NCBI GenBank assembly: GCA_025451845.1
Contig: JANWJS010000010.1
Span: forward strand, 103,081-167,080
Length of the DNA: 64,000 nucleotides
Direction of reading: 5' to 3'
Origin: Steroidobacteraceae bacterium
GTDB lineage: Bacteria; Pseudomonadota; Gammaproteobacteria; Steroidobacterales; Steroidobacteraceae
Shown: one piece after another, positions 1 to 10,003 of the stretch
How positions within the stretch are numbered: the first letter of the stretch is position 1
Layout of the letters: each line of letters opens with the position of its first letter
The notes under the pieces: model-generated
The model's database searches: none
Told to the model about the DNA's origin: nothing
The model's input: only the letters and a program-made list of their open reading frames with translations
Made by a program: the position numbers and the translations under genes

Positions 1-2402
1 CCGGCATCGCCAATCGGATGAGCGGCGCTGGACTCGAGGCCGGCGCCACGCGGGCCTGGATGGTAGCCATCTACCAGGCGAACCCCGACGCCTTCGATCG
101 CAACATGAATCTGCTGCGCTCGGGCGCAGTGCTGCGTATCCCGGACAACGCCGCAGTCGCGGCGATCTCGCCCCGCACCGCAACGGCGGAGATTCACCGC
201 CAGTACGCCGCCTGGCACGGCAACTCGCAGGCGACCTCCGGGGCGGGAACCGGCCCGGGAAGACTGCGGCTGGTGGCTCCTCCCGGCGGCGCTGGCGCTT
301 CCGGCTCGGCGACCACCGCAGGAGCTTCCGCGGGACAGGTCAAGGCGCTGCAGACGCAGGTGCAGACTCTGCAAACACAGCTTGCGGACGAGCATCGCGC
401 GCTCCAGCTGAAAGATGCAGAGCTGGCGAGCATGCAGGCGCAGCTCGCTGCCAAGCAGACGTCGGCGCCGCCGCCTGCTCCGACAGCCAACACTCCGCCC
501 GCGGCAGCCAACGCGGCTCACCCCGCGCAAGCCAACGCGCCGGCAACCGCCGCTCCGACGCCGGCGCAAGCACCGCCTGTTGAAGCTACGGCTCCGCCGC
601 CGCCGCCGGTCGCCACGAATCCCGCCGTGGCGCAGCCGGCGCCCAAACCTGCGCCGCGCTTCGCACATTCCCCAGCGACGAAGGCGGCCGCATTCAAGCC
701 GACTTCGGGCCCGTCCGTCGTGGATACGCTCGCGAGCTACTGGTGGGCGATCGCACTGTTGGTGGTCGCGGCGCTCGCCTTCGTCGGCTCTCGGGCCTGG
801 CGCTCGCGCCGTCAGTCGGATCTCGACGATTCGCTCGGCCGTCTCGCGGCGGCGGGGGGAGCGACACCTTCCCCGTACACGAGGTTGGAGCCATCGGCGG
901 GAGACACCGCCTCGCTGCGGCCCGCGGCGCATGACGACGACGCGTTCGTCGTGGAGGAGAGCGGGACACATGAGCGGCCGCGGATTGCAGCAGCGGCGCC
1001 CGTAGCAGCCAAGCACGTCACGACGGGCGATCAGACGATCAGCAGCGAGACGGCGCTCAACCTGGATCAGGGCGACCCGCTCGCCGAGGCCGACTTCCAT
1101 ATGGCCTACGGCTTGTACGACCAGGCCGCCGACCTCATCCGCATCGCCATCGGGCGCGAGCCCGAGCGCCGGGATCTGAAACTGAAGCTCCTCGAGGTCT
1201 TCTTCGTGTGGGGCAACAAGGAGCAGTTCCTGCAGACTGCGCGCGAGCTGGGGGACACCCGCGCCGAGGCGGCGCCGGGCGAGTGGGAAAAGATCGTGAT
1301 CATGGGCAAGCAGCTCGCGCCGGAGGATGCACTGTTCGCAGGCGGCGCTGCGCTGAGCGGTGCGGCCTCAGCCGGAGTCGATCTCGACCTCGCGGGCGGA
1401 CAGGGCGACAGCGGCCTCGATTTCGATGTGGCGTCCGGCCGCACGGGTACACATGCGAAAGGGCTCGACCTCGACATTGGCTCGGCGCTGGGCGATGGCG
1501 AGTCCGCGGCGACCGTGGAGCAGCCGGGCACCGCCACCGATCGGAACATTGCACTGCTCGATACTCACGACAACGCCACCACGGGCACCACGCGTGAGAT
1601 GACGCAGACCTTGCCGGGAGGCGACGAGGTACCGGGCATCTTCAGTACGGAGATCGAAGGTCCGACCATCGAGCAGCCGGCGTTGCGCGTGTCGGAGCAG
1701 CCGACCATCCGGCAGAAGGTCGAGACGGCCCTGAAGCAAAGCGGCGGTGAGCAGACGGCGGAGCTCGCGATCGATGATCTGGGCCTCGATCTCGGCGGGT
1801 TCGAAGCCGCGGACATGGCAGGCGAGGCCACCGAGGTGTCTGCGGAAGGTTCGCCGGAAGGCCCCACTCTGGTCGCGGGAATGGATGAACATTCGCGCCG
1901 CCTCATCGAGGAGGCGGGCCATCGTCCGGAGGAGGCGGTCCCGGAGCCTACCGGCACCACCAATGCCTGGCAGATCGATGAGAGCGAGCTCGAGGCCGTG
2001 CTGTCGGAGGGCGACGGCCACGCGAACGGCCATGACTCCGGGTCGACCTCACGTCTGGCCGCGCTCGATGCATCACACGGCGTTGACTACGAGCTCAGCG
2101 ACGCAGAGCCGGAGCCTGATCACGCCGCAAACGGCGCGGGTCTCGACCTCGACGTTGGCACGGCGACGGTGCCGGATACGGCCTTCACGGCGACCCAGAA
2201 GTTGTCTGCGGATGATCTCGCGTTGCCGGATCTCGAGCCGGTCACCATGAGTGAGGTGGGCACCAAGCTCGACCTGGCGCGTGCCTACATGGACATGGGC
2301 GACCCCGAAGGCGCGCGCAACATCCTCGAGGAAGTCGTGCACGAGGGCTCGACGGCGCAGCGCCAGGAGGCCGAGCGCCTGATGGAGTCTCTGCCGGGGT
2401 AA
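1..2402 (+). CDS. fimV: FimV-like pilus/peptidoglycan assembly protein, 5' partial
   Basis: The reading frame is open at the left edge (codons begin at base 3), so the signal peptide and N-terminus are missing. The first visible residues, with YQANPDAF and GAVLRIPD, match the conserved N-terminal core of FimV. Then come a coiled segment (around residues 115-150), an Ala/Pro-rich linker, one membrane segment (YWWAIALLVVAALAFVGSRAW), a long acidic cytoplasmic region with repeated LDLD-type stretches, and the conserved C-terminal TPR-like end (TKLDLARAYMDMGDPEGARN). FimV is an inner-membrane hub for type IV pilus assembly and polarity in gammaproteobacteria. It sits just upstream of truA, its usual position. 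The family call is firm; the local role is inferred. Confidence 0.9.
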   Translation, partial: GIANRMSGAGLEAGATRAWMVAIYQANPDAFDRNMNLLRSGAVLRIPDNAAVAAISPRTATAEIHRQYAAWHGNSQATSGAGTGPGRLRLVAPPGGAGASGSATTAGASAGQVKALQTQVQTLQTQLADEHRALQLKDAELASMQAQLAAKQTSAPPPAPTANTPPAAANAAHPAQANAPATAAPTPAQAPPVEATAPPPPPVATNPAVAQPAPKPAPRFAHSPATKAAAFKPTSGPSVVDTLASYWWAIALLVVAALAFVGSRAWRSRRQSDLDDSLGRLAAAGGATPSPYTRLEPSAGDTASLRPAAHDDDAFVVEESGTHERPRIAAAAPVAAKHVTTGDQTISSETALNLDQGDPLAEADFHMAYGLYDQAADLIRIAIGREPERRDLKLKLLEVFFVWGNKEQFLQTARELGDTRAEAAPGEWEKIVIMGKQLAPEDALFAGGAALSGAASAGVDLDLAGGQGDSGLDFDVASGRTGTHAKGLDLDIGSALGDGESAATVEQPGTATDRNIALLDTHDNATTGTTREMTQTLPGGDEVPGIFSTEIEGPTIEQPALRVSEQPTIRQKVETALKQSGGEQTAELAIDDLGLDLGGFEAADMAGEATEVSAEGSPEGPTLVAGMDEHSRRLIEEAGHRPEEAVPEPTGTTNAWQIDESELEAVLSEGDGHANGHDSGSTSRLAALDASHGVDYELSDAEPEPDHAANGAGLDLDVGTATVPDTAFTATQKLSADDLALPDLEPVTMSEVGTKLDLARAYMDMGDPEGARNILEEVVHEGSTAQRQEAERLMESLPG

Positions 2403-2457
2403 TTGTTTGAAGCTGTAGTTGAATCGCTGGATCCGGGCCTTCTGCCCGGCCCAGCGC

Positions 2458-2490
2458 GCGTCGAGCAAAACGTGGTTTTTTGCTCGACGC
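2458..2490 (+). terminator. strong hairpin between fimV and truA
   Basis: GCGTCGAGCAAAA (2458-2470) pairs perfectly with TTTTGCTCGACGC (2478-2490), a 13-bp stem with a 7-base loop. A smaller hairpin, CCGGGC-CTTCT-GCCCGG (2433-2449), lies just before it. The T run is the upper stem rather than a tail, so it is not a textbook intrinsic terminator. It may be an attenuator or RNA-processing site between fimV and the truA-accD-folC genes. Confidence 0.5.
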
Positions 2491-2548
2491 TCTGCCACCT
2501 GCGGCGGCGGCGCACTTCCCTGTGCCTTGTAGAGGTCGTGCTGCTTCT

Positions 2549-3379
2549 ATGACGCGGATCGCGGTCGGACTCGAATATCAGGGAACGCGCTACGCCGGCT
2601 GGCAGCGTCAGCGCTCGGGCGATACGGTGCAGGTGCTCGCCGAAGGCGCCCTCAGCAAGGTGGCCGCTGAAACAGTGAGTCTCGTCTGCGCCGGGAGGAC
2701 GGACGCGGGTGTGCACGCCCGCGGACAGGTAGCGCATTTTGACACCGGTGCAAGCCGCACCACGCGGGCCTGGATACTGGGTGCCAACAGCGAGCTGCCG
2801 CGCGATGTCAGCATCTCCTGGGCGCGGCCCGTGCCGCCGCACTTTCACGCGCGCTATTCGGCGCAAGCGCGCACGTACCGTTATCTCATCTTCAATCGCG
2901 CCTCGCGCTCGGGGCTGCTCGGCTCCCGGGCAACCTGGGTCCACCGCTCCCTCGACGTCGAGCGCATGGCGCAGGCGGCTGCCGCGCTCGAGGGCGAGCA
3001 TGATTTCAGCGCGTTCCGTGCCGCGCAGTGCCAGGCGAAATCGCCCATCCGCCGCATGGAGCGGCTGACGGTCGCCCGCCAGGGCGACTGGCTGGTGATC
3101 GAGGCCACGGCCAACGCCTTCCTGCATCATATGGTCCGCAACATCGCCGGACTGCTCATCCGTATCGGCAAGGGCGATGCAGTGCCCTCCTGGGCAGGGG
3201 AGGTGCTCGCAGGGCGCGACCGGCGGCTGAGCGCCGCCACTGCCCCCGCGGTCGGCCTGTACCTCTGGCGCGTACGGTATCCGCAGGCCTTTGCGCTGCC
3301 GCTGTCCGCGGAGGACCGGATGGGCGCGGCCGGGACTGCCCCGGAAGACGCTATCATCGCGGCTGGCTTCCCACCTTAG
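2549..3379 (+). CDS. truA: tRNA pseudouridine(38-40) synthase TruA
   Basis: 276 residues, the usual size. TruA isomerises uridines 38-40 in the anticodon arm of many tRNAs. The catalytic aspartate is D52 in GRTDAGVHA; the N-terminus (IAVGLEYQGTRYAGWQ) and HHMVRN are also characteristic. The start at 2549 is chosen because family alignment begins at MTRIAVGLEY; an upstream in-frame ATG at 2480 would add 23 unconserved residues and begin inside the hairpin. accD follows after 9 bases. No trpF lies between truA and accD, unlike in pseudomonads. Confidence 0.95.
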   Translation: MTRIAVGLEYQGTRYAGWQRQRSGDTVQVLAEGALSKVAAETVSLVCAGRTDAGVHARGQVAHFDTGASRTTRAWILGANSELPRDVSISWARPVPPHFHARYSAQARTYRYLIFNRASRSGLLGSRATWVHRSLDVERMAQAAAALEGEHDFSAFRAAQCQAKSPIRRMERLTVARQGDWLVIEATANAFLHHMVRNIAGLLIRIGKGDAVPSWAGEVLAGRDRRLSAATAPAVGLYLWRVRYPQAFALPLSAEDRMGAAGTAPEDAIIAAGFPP

Positions 3380-3388
3380 GCGGCCCTC

Positions 3389-4252
3389 ATGTCCTGGTTC
3401 GAGAAAATCATGCCCTCGCGCATCAAGACCGAGCGCCGCACCCGCTCGGTGCCGGAGGGCCTGTGGATCAAGTGTCCGGCCTGCGATGCGGTGCTCTATC
3501 GGGCGGAACTCGAGCGCAATCTGTACGTCTGCCCGAAGTGCAGCCATCACATGCGGATAGGCGGGCGCGAGCGCCTCGAGCGCTTTCTCGACCCGGCTTC
3601 GACTGAGGAGATCGGGGCGCAGATCACTCCCGAGGATCCGCTGAAGTTTCGCGACAGCAAGCGCTACAAGGATCGCCTCGTCCAAGCGCAGAAGGCGACC
3701 GGGGAGACGGACGCGCTCATCGTGCTCGCCGGCACGCTGGAGAAGCTGCCGGTGGTGGCCTGCGCCTTCGAGTTCCAGTTTCTCGGCGGCTCCATGGGCT
3801 CGGTGGTGGGGGAGCGCTTCAAGCGCGGAGCCGACCACTGCATCGAGCATGGCAAGCCTCTCGTCTGCTTCACTGCGAGCGGTGGCGCGCGCATGCAGGA
3901 GGCGCTCTACTCGCTGTTGCAGATGGCCAAGACCGCCGCGGCGCTGTCGCGCCTCGCGCAGGCGCATCTGCCTTTCATCTCCGTCATGACCGACCCGACG
4001 ATGGGCGGTGTGTCGGCGAGTCTCGCGATGCTCGGCGACCTGAATCTCGCCGAGCCGCGTGCCCTGATCGGCTTTGCGGGTCCGCGGGTGATCCAACAGA
4101 CCGTGCGCGAGACCCTGCCGGAAGGCTTCCAGCGCAGCGAATTCCTGCTCGATCACGGAGCGCTCGACATGATCGTCGATCGCCGCGACATGCGCGAGCG
4201 GATCGCATCGCTGCTGCGCATGCTGCTGAAGCTGCCAGCGGCCGCCGCCTAA
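3389..4252 (+). CDS. accD: acetyl-CoA carboxylase carboxyltransferase subunit beta
   Basis: 287 residues. AccD with AccA transfers the carboxyl group from biotin to acetyl-CoA to make malonyl-CoA, the first committed step of fatty acid synthesis. The N-terminal zinc ribbon is intact (C29, C32, C48, C51), and the crotonase-like core carries [19 protein letters not shown]. It sits 9 bases after truA and 12 bases before folC, as in many gammaproteobacteria, and is probably cotranscribed with them. Confidence 0.97.
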   Translation: MSWFEKIMPSRIKTERRTRSVPEGLWIKCPACDAVLYRAELERNLYVCPKCSHHMRIGGRERLERFLDPASTEEIGAQITPEDPLKFRDSKRYKDRLVQAQKATGETDALIVLAGTLEKLPVVACAFEFQFLGGSMGSVVGERFKRGADHCIEHGKPLVCFTASGGARMQEALYSLLQMAKTAAALSRLAQAHLPFISVMTDPTMGGVSASLAMLGDLNLAEPRALIGFAGPRVIQQTVRETLPEGFQRSEFLLDHGALDMIVDRRDMRERIASLLRMLLKLPAAAA

Positions 4253-4264
4253 GCTCCGCCGGCC

Positions 4265-5581
4265 GTGGCGCGATCGCTCGCGGAGTGGTTGGCACTGCAG
4301 GAGGCGGTGCATCCGAAGGCGATCGATCTCGACCTCGCGCGCGTCGGTGCAGTGGCGCGGCGGCTGGGGATCGATCGGCCGCAGTGCGCAGTCATCACGG
4401 TGGGCGGCACGAACGGCAAGGGCTCGACCGTGGCGCATCTCGAGGCGTTGTGGCTCGCCGCCGGCCGCTCGGTCGGCCTCTTCACTTCGCCGCATTTCCT
4501 GCGCTACAACGAGCGCATTCGCATCAACGGCGTGGAGGCGGAGGATGCGGCGATCGTCTCGGCATTCGAGCGCATCGAGGCGGCTCGCGGGGCGACCACT
4601 CTGACCTTCTTTGAATACAACACGCTGGCAGCGCTGCAACTCTTTTCGCGGCAGGGCGTCGAGCTCGCGCTGCTCGAGGTGGGGCTCGGCGGGCGCCTCG
4701 ATGCCAGCAACCTCGTCGATGCGGACGTGTCGGTGGTCTGCTCGGTCGGTCTCGACCATCGCGATTGGCTGGGGGAGACGGTGGAGGAGATCGGCGCCGA
4801 GAAGGCGGGCATCTTCCGCCCCGGGCGCCCCGCCGTTCTCGGCACCGCGAGCATGCCGGCGAGCGTGTACGCCGCGATCGCGCGCCTCGGCGCGAAGCCG
4901 TATGTCGCGGAGCGGGATTTTCGCTGGCAGGTGACGCCGGCCGCCGGCGGGCCGCCGCGTTGGAGTTATCGCGGAGCACGCCTCAGCCTCGCCGATCTGC
5001 CTCCCTCGGCTCTCGCGGGCTCGATCCAGTATCGCAACGCCGCGACGGCTTTTGCCGCGCTCGAGGCGCTCGCCGGCGGCGGCGGGCCATCCGCCGCGGC
5101 GGCGCAGGTCGTCGCGGCGCTCGATGCGCAGACCGCTGCGGCCGGCCTGCGCCGGGTGCGGCTACCGGGCCGCTTGCAGATCGTGCCCGGACCGGTCGAG
5201 TGGATCCTCGACATCGCGCACAACCCGCCGGCCGCCGAGGTGTTGGCCGCGCAGCTCGCGGAGCGGCCGTGTCAGGGACGCACCCTGGCGGTCGTCGGCA
5301 TTCTCGGCGACAAGGATGCTGCGGCAATCGTGCGCGCGCTGGCGCCCGCGATCCAGGGTTGGTTCCTCTGCAGCCTGGAGGGGCCGCGGGGCATTTCCGC
5401 TGCGGAGCTCGAGCGCCGTGTCGGTGCGTTCGTACGGAACCCGGTGCTTGCCGGCTCCGTGCGCGCAGGCTGCGAGGCGGCGCGCGCCGCTGCGCGAGCC
5501 GGCGATCGCGTGGTCGTTTGCGGCTCGGTGCACACTGTGGGCCCGGCGCTCGAGTGGCTTGGGGTATACTCCGCCGCGTGA
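4265..5581 (+). CDS. folC: bifunctional folylpolyglutamate / dihydrofolate synthase
   Basis: 438 residues from a GTG start. FolC joins glutamate to dihydropteroate and extends the polyglutamate tail of folates. The ATP-binding loop GGTNGKGST lies at residues 47-55; the Mur-ligase-like core continues with YNERIRINGVE, LEVGLGGRLDA and DIAHNPPAAEVL. It overlaps the next gene by 4 bases (GTGA), which indicates translational coupling to the SPOR protein. Confidence 0.96.
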   Translation: MARSLAEWLALQEAVHPKAIDLDLARVGAVARRLGIDRPQCAVITVGGTNGKGSTVAHLEALWLAAGRSVGLFTSPHFLRYNERIRINGVEAEDAAIVSAFERIEAARGATTLTFFEYNTLAALQLFSRQGVELALLEVGLGGRLDASNLVDADVSVVCSVGLDHRDWLGETVEEIGAEKAGIFRPGRPAVLGTASMPASVYAAIARLGAKPYVAERDFRWQVTPAAGGPPRWSYRGARLSLADLPPSALAGSIQYRNAATAFAALEALAGGGGPSAAAAQVVAALDAQTAAAGLRRVRLPGRLQIVPGPVEWILDIAHNPPAAEVLAAQLAERPCQGRTLAVVGILGDKDAAAIVRALAPAIQGWFLCSLEGPRGISAAELERRVGAFVRNPVLAGSVRAGCEAARAAARAGDRVVVCGSVHTVGPALEWLGVYSAA

Positions 5582-6276
5582 AAGAGCGACTCACGGGCGC
5601 CATTATTCTCGTGGCGCTGATTGTGCTGTTGGTTCCGGAGCTTCTGACCGGACCGATCGGGACGCACGCCGCGCCCGCTGCATCATCGGCTGCCGCCTCG
5701 CAGCCAGCCGAACCGACGTCGTACGCGGAGCCGCCGCTTCGCTCCTATACCCTGACACTCGGCGCAGCAGACCCGGCCCACCCGGCTCCGGCCATGCCCA
5801 CGGCGCAGGCGCCGGCGCAGCCCGCGGAAGGCTTCTCCGACAGCCCCCCGGATCGCGCCAGCGCCGGGCAAATTTCGGAACCGGGCCGTGTCCTGCAGCA
5901 GGCTGCGGCCCCCCAGGGGGCGCAATTCCCCGCATCAGGCGCGACCGTGTCACAGGAGAGCCTCGCGGCCGGATCCGGCAGCTTGCAAGTCGCAAAATCG
6001 CCCACACGTTCGTCCGTGCGAGAGGCCCGCGCGTTGGCCTCGTCCGGAGGATGGGTGGTGCAGCTAGGCAGTTTTGCCAGCCGTCATAACGCCGATCGCC
6101 TGGCGCACTCGCTCGCCGGCCGAGGCTTTCGCACGTCGGTGTCCCCAGCCAAGGCGGGGAGGCGCGTCCTCTGGCGAGTCCGCGCAGGCCCGGCGCGCGA
6201 TCGCGCCAGCGCGCAACGTCTCGCCGCGCGATTGCGCACCCTAGGCCATCATGGCGAGCTGCTTCCCGTAAAGTGA
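5578..6276 (+). CDS. dedD: SPOR-domain membrane protein, DedD-like
   Basis: 232 residues from the GTG that overlaps the folC stop. One N-terminal membrane segment (AIILVALIVLLVPELLTG) is followed by a long Ala/Pro/Ser-rich periplasmic linker and a C-terminal SPOR domain (about residues 157-232, GGWVVQLGSFASRHNADRL). SPOR domains bind denuded glycan strands at the division septum. Position between folC and cvpA is the classic dedD location. The linker is poorly conserved, so the symbol rests on architecture and synteny. Confidence 0.85.
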   Translation: MKERLTGAIILVALIVLLVPELLTGPIGTHAAPAASSAAASQPAEPTSYAEPPLRSYTLTLGAADPAHPAPAMPTAQAPAQPAEGFSDSPPDRASAGQISEPGRVLQQAAAPQGAQFPASGATVSQESLAAGSGSLQVAKSPTRSSVREARALASSGGWVVQLGSFASRHNADRLAHSLAGRGFRTSVSPAKAGRRVLWRVRAGPARDRASAQRLAARLRTLGHHGELLPVK

Positions 6277-6384
6277 TGGGTTTCCGAGCGACAGCCCGGA
6301 CGGTCTTGTACAATCCGCCGCGGTTTCCTGGGGTCCTCGCACTTGCGGTAGCGGCGCTCCGAGGCCGTTCTCGCACAACCCTGC

Positions 6385-6861
6385 ATGAACATAGCCGATT
6401 ATGTGGTGATCGCCGCCGTCGTGCTGTCGGCGATCGTGGGCGCCGTGCGTGGCTTCTTGCGCGAGGCGATCGCCTTGGGCGCGTGGATCGTGGCGCTCTG
6501 GGTGGCCTGGCATTTCTCCGACATGATCGAGCCGCACCTCGGCGGCCTGCTCGCTGCCAACTACGTGAAGCCCTGGGCGGCGCGCGCCATCATCGTGGCG
6601 CTCATCCTGCTCCTGGGCGCGGGGCTCGGGGCCCTGGTCGGGCATTACGTGCGCCTTTCAATCTTCAGCAGCATGGACCGCTTTCTCGGCTTCATTTTCG
6701 GCGCAGCACGCGGGGTGGTGCTGATCGGGGTATTCGTCATCCTCGGGCAGCTGCTCAGGCTCGATGGCGAGGTGTGGTGGCGGCATTCCATGCTGATCCA
6801 CTACGGTGACTCGGTGGCCAACGGCTTGCGCGTGCTGATCGGCGCAGGCTCTTTGAGGTAG
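6385..6861 (+). CDS. cvpA: CvpA family membrane protein (colicin V production)
   Basis: 158 residues with four hydrophobic segments. [19 protein letters not shown] and [20 protein letters not shown] match the CvpA family. The family is needed for colicin V export in E. coli and affects envelope stress tolerance; its biochemical role is unclear. The gene stops 4 bases before purF, the usual cvpA-purF arrangement. About 108 bases separate it from dedD; no clear promoter was identified there. Confidence 0.93.
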   Translation: MNIADYVVIAAVVLSAIVGAVRGFLREAIALGAWIVALWVAWHFSDMIEPHLGGLLAANYVKPWAARAIIVALILLLGAGLGALVGHYVRLSIFSSMDRFLGFIFGAARGVVLIGVFVILGQLLRLDGEVWWRHSMLIHYGDSVANGLRVLIGAGSLR

Positions 6862-6865
6862 GACC

Positions 6866-8371
6866 ATGTGTGGAATCGTCGGTGTCGTCGCAACGGGCGC
6901 GGTCAATCAGCGCATTTATGACGCGCTGACGGTGCTGCAGCACCGCGGTCAGGATGCCGCCGGCATCGCCACTTCCGGCGAGGGGGAGCTCTGTGTCCGC
7001 AAGGGCAGCGGCCTGGTGCGCGATGTCTTCCAGCAGCACCACATGGTCGAGCTGAAAGGCCACGCCGGCATCGGCCACGTCCGCTATCCGACCGCCGGAT
7101 GCGACCGCGCCTCGGAGGCGCAACCCTTCTACGTCAACTCGCCCTACGGCATCTGCCTCGCCCACAACGGCAACCTGACCAACGCGACGGAGCTCGCCGA
7201 GGTGTTGATCCGAGAAGACCGCCGGCACCTCAACACGACGTCCGACTCCGAAGTGCTGCTGAATGTTTTCGCCTCGGAGCTGCAACGCATCGGCACTCCG
7301 CGCATCACTCCAGCGGACGTGTTTGCTGCGCTCAATGCGGTTTATCGCCGCTGCCGCGGCGCCTTTGCAGTGGTGGCGATGATCATCGGGCACGGCATCC
7401 TCGGCTTTCGTGATCCGAACGGCATCCGCCCGCTCGTCCTCGGGCAGCGGGATACGCCGCGGGGCCCGGAGTGGATGCTCGCTTCGGAAAGCGTGGCGCT
7501 CGACAGCCTCTCCTTCCGCCTGGTGCGCGACATCGCCCCGGGGGAGGCCGTGTTCATCGACGAGAGCGGCCGGCTGCACTCGCACCAGTGTGTGGCGAGC
7601 GTGCGTCACAGTCCGTGCATCTTCGAGTACGTGTACTTCGCCCGGCCGGACTCGAAGATCGACAATATCTCCGTCTATCGGGCGCGCATGCGCATGGGCG
7701 ACCGCCTCGCCGAGAAGATCCTGCGGGAGCGGGCCAACCACGACGTCGACGTCGTCATTCCGATCCCGGACACCAGCCGCACGAGCGCTCAGCAGCTCGC
7801 GCAGCGTCTCGGGCTCAAGTACCGGGAAGGATTCATCAAGAACCGCTATATCGGCCGCACGTTCATCATGCCCGGCCAGGAAGAGCGGCAGAAATCGGTG
7901 CGCCGCAAGCTGAACGCCATCGATCTCGAGTTTCGCGGCAAGAACGTGCTGCTGGTGGATGATTCCATCGTGCGCGGGACGACCTCAGCGCAGATCATCG
8001 AGCTCGCGCGCGAGGCGGGCGCGCGCAAGGTCTATTTCGCCTCGGCCGCCCCGCCGGTGCGCTTCCCCAACGTCTACGGCATCGACATGCCGGCGGCCCG
8101 GGAGCTCGTGGCGAGCGGCCGGCGAGTCGACGAAGTGGCGCGGCTCATCGGCGCCGATTGGCTCATCTACCAGGACCTCGAGGACCTGATCGCCGCCTGC
8201 AAGCACGAGGATGCGCGCGTCGACGAGTTCGACACGTCCTGTTTCTCCGGCGAGTACGTCACGGGCGATGTGACGCCGGAGTACCTGGAGCGGCTGCAGC
8301 TCGAGCGCTCCGATGAGGCGAAGAAGCTGCGCGGCGACCGGCGCATGCTCAAGGTCATCCGCGCCTCTTAA
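6866..8371 (+). CDS. purF: amidophosphoribosyltransferase
   Basis: 501 residues. PurF makes phosphoribosylamine from PRPP and glutamine, the first step of purine synthesis. The glutaminase nucleophile Cys2 is present (MCGIVGVV), so residue 1 is removed in the mature enzyme. The PRPP-binding loop [13 protein letters not shown] lies near residues 360-372. The length is typical of the gammaproteobacterial form without a propeptide. Confidence 0.97.
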   Translation: MCGIVGVVATGAVNQRIYDALTVLQHRGQDAAGIATSGEGELCVRKGSGLVRDVFQQHHMVELKGHAGIGHVRYPTAGCDRASEAQPFYVNSPYGICLAHNGNLTNATELAEVLIREDRRHLNTTSDSEVLLNVFASELQRIGTPRITPADVFAALNAVYRRCRGAFAVVAMIIGHGILGFRDPNGIRPLVLGQRDTPRGPEWMLASESVALDSLSFRLVRDIAPGEAVFIDESGRLHSHQCVASVRHSPCIFEYVYFARPDSKIDNISVYRARMRMGDRLAEKILRERANHDVDVVIPIPDTSRTSAQQLAQRLGLKYREGFIKNRYIGRTFIMPGQEERQKSVRRKLNAIDLEFRGKNVLLVDDSIVRGTTSAQIIELAREAGARKVYFASAAPPVRFPNVYGIDMPAARELVASGRRVDEVARLIGADWLIYQDLEDLIAACKHEDARVDEFDTSCFSGEYVTGDVTPEYLERLQLERSDEAKKLRGDRRMLKVIRAS

Positions 8372-8452
8372 CATGGCCGGAACACCGCTCGCGCGGCAGC
8401 GGCTCCAAGGCGAGCTGCTGCGCGCCGGCCTCTGACCGCCACGCGAGCGCCG

Positions 8453-9337
8453 ATGCCCCAGGAAAAGCCCCCGAGCAAACCTCACGATCCGCGCGCCGTG
8501 CCGGAGTCGCAGTGCTTCGGCGGCGCGTTCATCCGGGGCTACCGGCGCGTGGGTCAGGTGGCTTCGGGCACGCGTGCCGATATCTTTCTGGCCGAGCGCC
8601 TCGAGAGCCGCTCGTGGGTCGCGCTCAAGGTCGTCCGCGATGAGCCCCAGCAGGGCGAGGCGACGGACTCCTTCCTCCGCTTCCTGCATGAATACGAGAT
8701 CGCGCAGCGCATCCGCCACCCCGGGATCGTGAGGCTCTTCGACCTCGGTGTCAGCGATGAGCATGCATGGTTGGTCATGGAGTATTTTGCGCGCGGCGAC
8801 CTGCGCCGGCGGATGAAGTCGCAGGTGGCTCCGCGGTGGGCTGTCGGCGTGGCCGCCGCGATAGCACGGGCACTCGAGGCGCTGCATGCGGGCGGCGTCG
8901 TGCATCGCGATCTGAAGCCGGGCAACGTCATGCTGCGCGAGGACAACAGCATCGCCCTCATCGACTTCGGGCTCTCGAAGGATGCGAAGCAGCGGCAGGA
9001 TCTCACGGAGCGTGGTCTGATCTTCGGCACGCCGCACTACATGAGCCCGGAGCAGGGGCACGGCGAGCCCACCGACTCGCGCAGCGACCTCTACAGCCTC
9101 GGTGTCATCCTTTACGAGATGCTGACGGGCGGCAAGCCGTACCGGGCCGAGAGTCCGATGGCGGTGATCTACAAGCACCGCAAGGAGCCGGTGCCGCAGC
9201 TTGGCGCCGGGCTCGACGGCCTGCAGCCTCTGCTCGAGCGGCTGCTCGCCAAACGGCCGGAGGAGCGATTCCCGAGCGCGCTCGCAGCCGCCGAAGCGCT
9301 CGATCGGCAGCTCGAGCGCTTCCTCCAGCCGGCCTGA
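8453..9337 (+). CDS. soluble Hanks-type serine/threonine protein kinase
   Basis: 294 residues, kinase domain only. The ATP lysine is in WVALKVVR (K59), the catalytic loop is HRDLKPGN (D153), the metal aspartate is D171 in DFGLSKD, and the activation segment ends GTPHYMSPEQ. There is no membrane segment and no PASTA, TPR or FHA extension, so the kinase is cytosolic with no visible sensor. Its stop is 4 bases before the miaE start, which suggests cotranscription. The substrate is unknown; neither a phosphatase nor an FHA gene is adjacent. Confidence 0.9.
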   Translation: MPQEKPPSKPHDPRAVPESQCFGGAFIRGYRRVGQVASGTRADIFLAERLESRSWVALKVVRDEPQQGEATDSFLRFLHEYEIAQRIRHPGIVRLFDLGVSDEHAWLVMEYFARGDLRRRMKSQVAPRWAVGVAAAIARALEALHAGGVVHRDLKPGNVMLREDNSIALIDFGLSKDAKQRQDLTERGLIFGTPHYMSPEQGHGEPTDSRSDLYSLGVILYEMLTGGKPYRAESPMAVIYKHRKEPVPQLGAGLDGLQPLLERLLAKRPEERFPSALAAAEALDRQLERFLQPA

Positions 9338-9341
9338 CGTC

Positions 9342-9959
9342 ATGACGGACGGCGAGAAGGAAATTCTCCTGGCGCCCACTCCCCAGGGCTGGGTGCAAGC
9401 GGCGGCCGGGCGCTGGCGGGAGCTTCTCAACGATCATGCCCAGTGTGAGAAGAAAGCCGCATCGAGCGCCCTCGCGCTGATGTTCAGCTATCCGGAGGAT
9501 CGGCGCCTCGCCACCGCCCTGTCGCGCCTCGCGCGCGAGGAGCTGCGGCACTTCGAGCAGGTGCAGAAGCTCATGGCGGCGCTCGAGGTCCCCTTCGAGC
9601 GCCAGCGGCCGGGGCGCTATGCCTCGGGATTGCGTGCGCCGCTGCGCACAGCGGACCCGGGGCGCAAGCTCGATCTCCTCCTCACGGGCGCGCTGATCGA
9701 GGCTCGCTCCTGCGAGCGCTTTCGGCTGCTCGCCCCGCGGCTGCCGCCGCAGGTGGGCGGCTTCTACGCCCAGCTCGCCCACTCCGAGGCGCGGCACTTC
9801 GAGCAGTATCTCGAGCTCGCGCAGCAGGCGGCGGCGCTGCAGTGGCGGCGGAGGCTGCGCGAGCTTGCGGAGAACGAAGCGCAGCTCGCCACGGCACCGG
9901 ACGCGCAGCTTCGCTTCCACTCCGGTGCGCCGGTACACGTCCCGCAGCCCGTGGGATAA
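9342..9959 (+). CDS. miaE: tRNA-(ms2io6A37) hydroxylase, MiaE-like
   Basis: 205 residues from ATG at 9342. MiaE is a di-iron ferritin-like monooxygenase that hydroxylates the isopentenyl side chain of ms2i6A37 in tRNAs reading UNN codons. Candidate iron ligands are E36, E67 with H70 (EELRH), E120, and E149 with H152 (SEARHFE). The frame extends upstream into the kinase gene, but family similarity begins here. About 44 bases separate it from the response regulator gene. Confidence 0.88.
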   Translation: MTDGEKEILLAPTPQGWVQAAAGRWRELLNDHAQCEKKAASSALALMFSYPEDRRLATALSRLAREELRHFEQVQKLMAALEVPFERQRPGRYASGLRAPLRTADPGRKLDLLLTGALIEARSCERFRLLAPRLPPQVGGFYAQLAHSEARHFEQYLELAQQAAALQWRRRLRELAENEAQLATAPDAQLRFHSGAPVHVPQPVG

Positions 9960-10003
9960 CAGTTCGTTACAACAGGCGCGCACGGCGCGACTATCTTCTC
10001 GCG

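Noticed and set aside
2285..4759. 824-codon open frame on the minus strand opposite truA and accD
   Set aside because: It lies opposite three well-identified genes, has an Arg/His/Gln-rich composition typical of antisense frames in high-G+C DNA, and has no recognisable domain.
8373..8435. 21-codon frame between purF and the kinase gene
   Set aside because: No ribosome site, no hydrophobic or other feature; chance frame.
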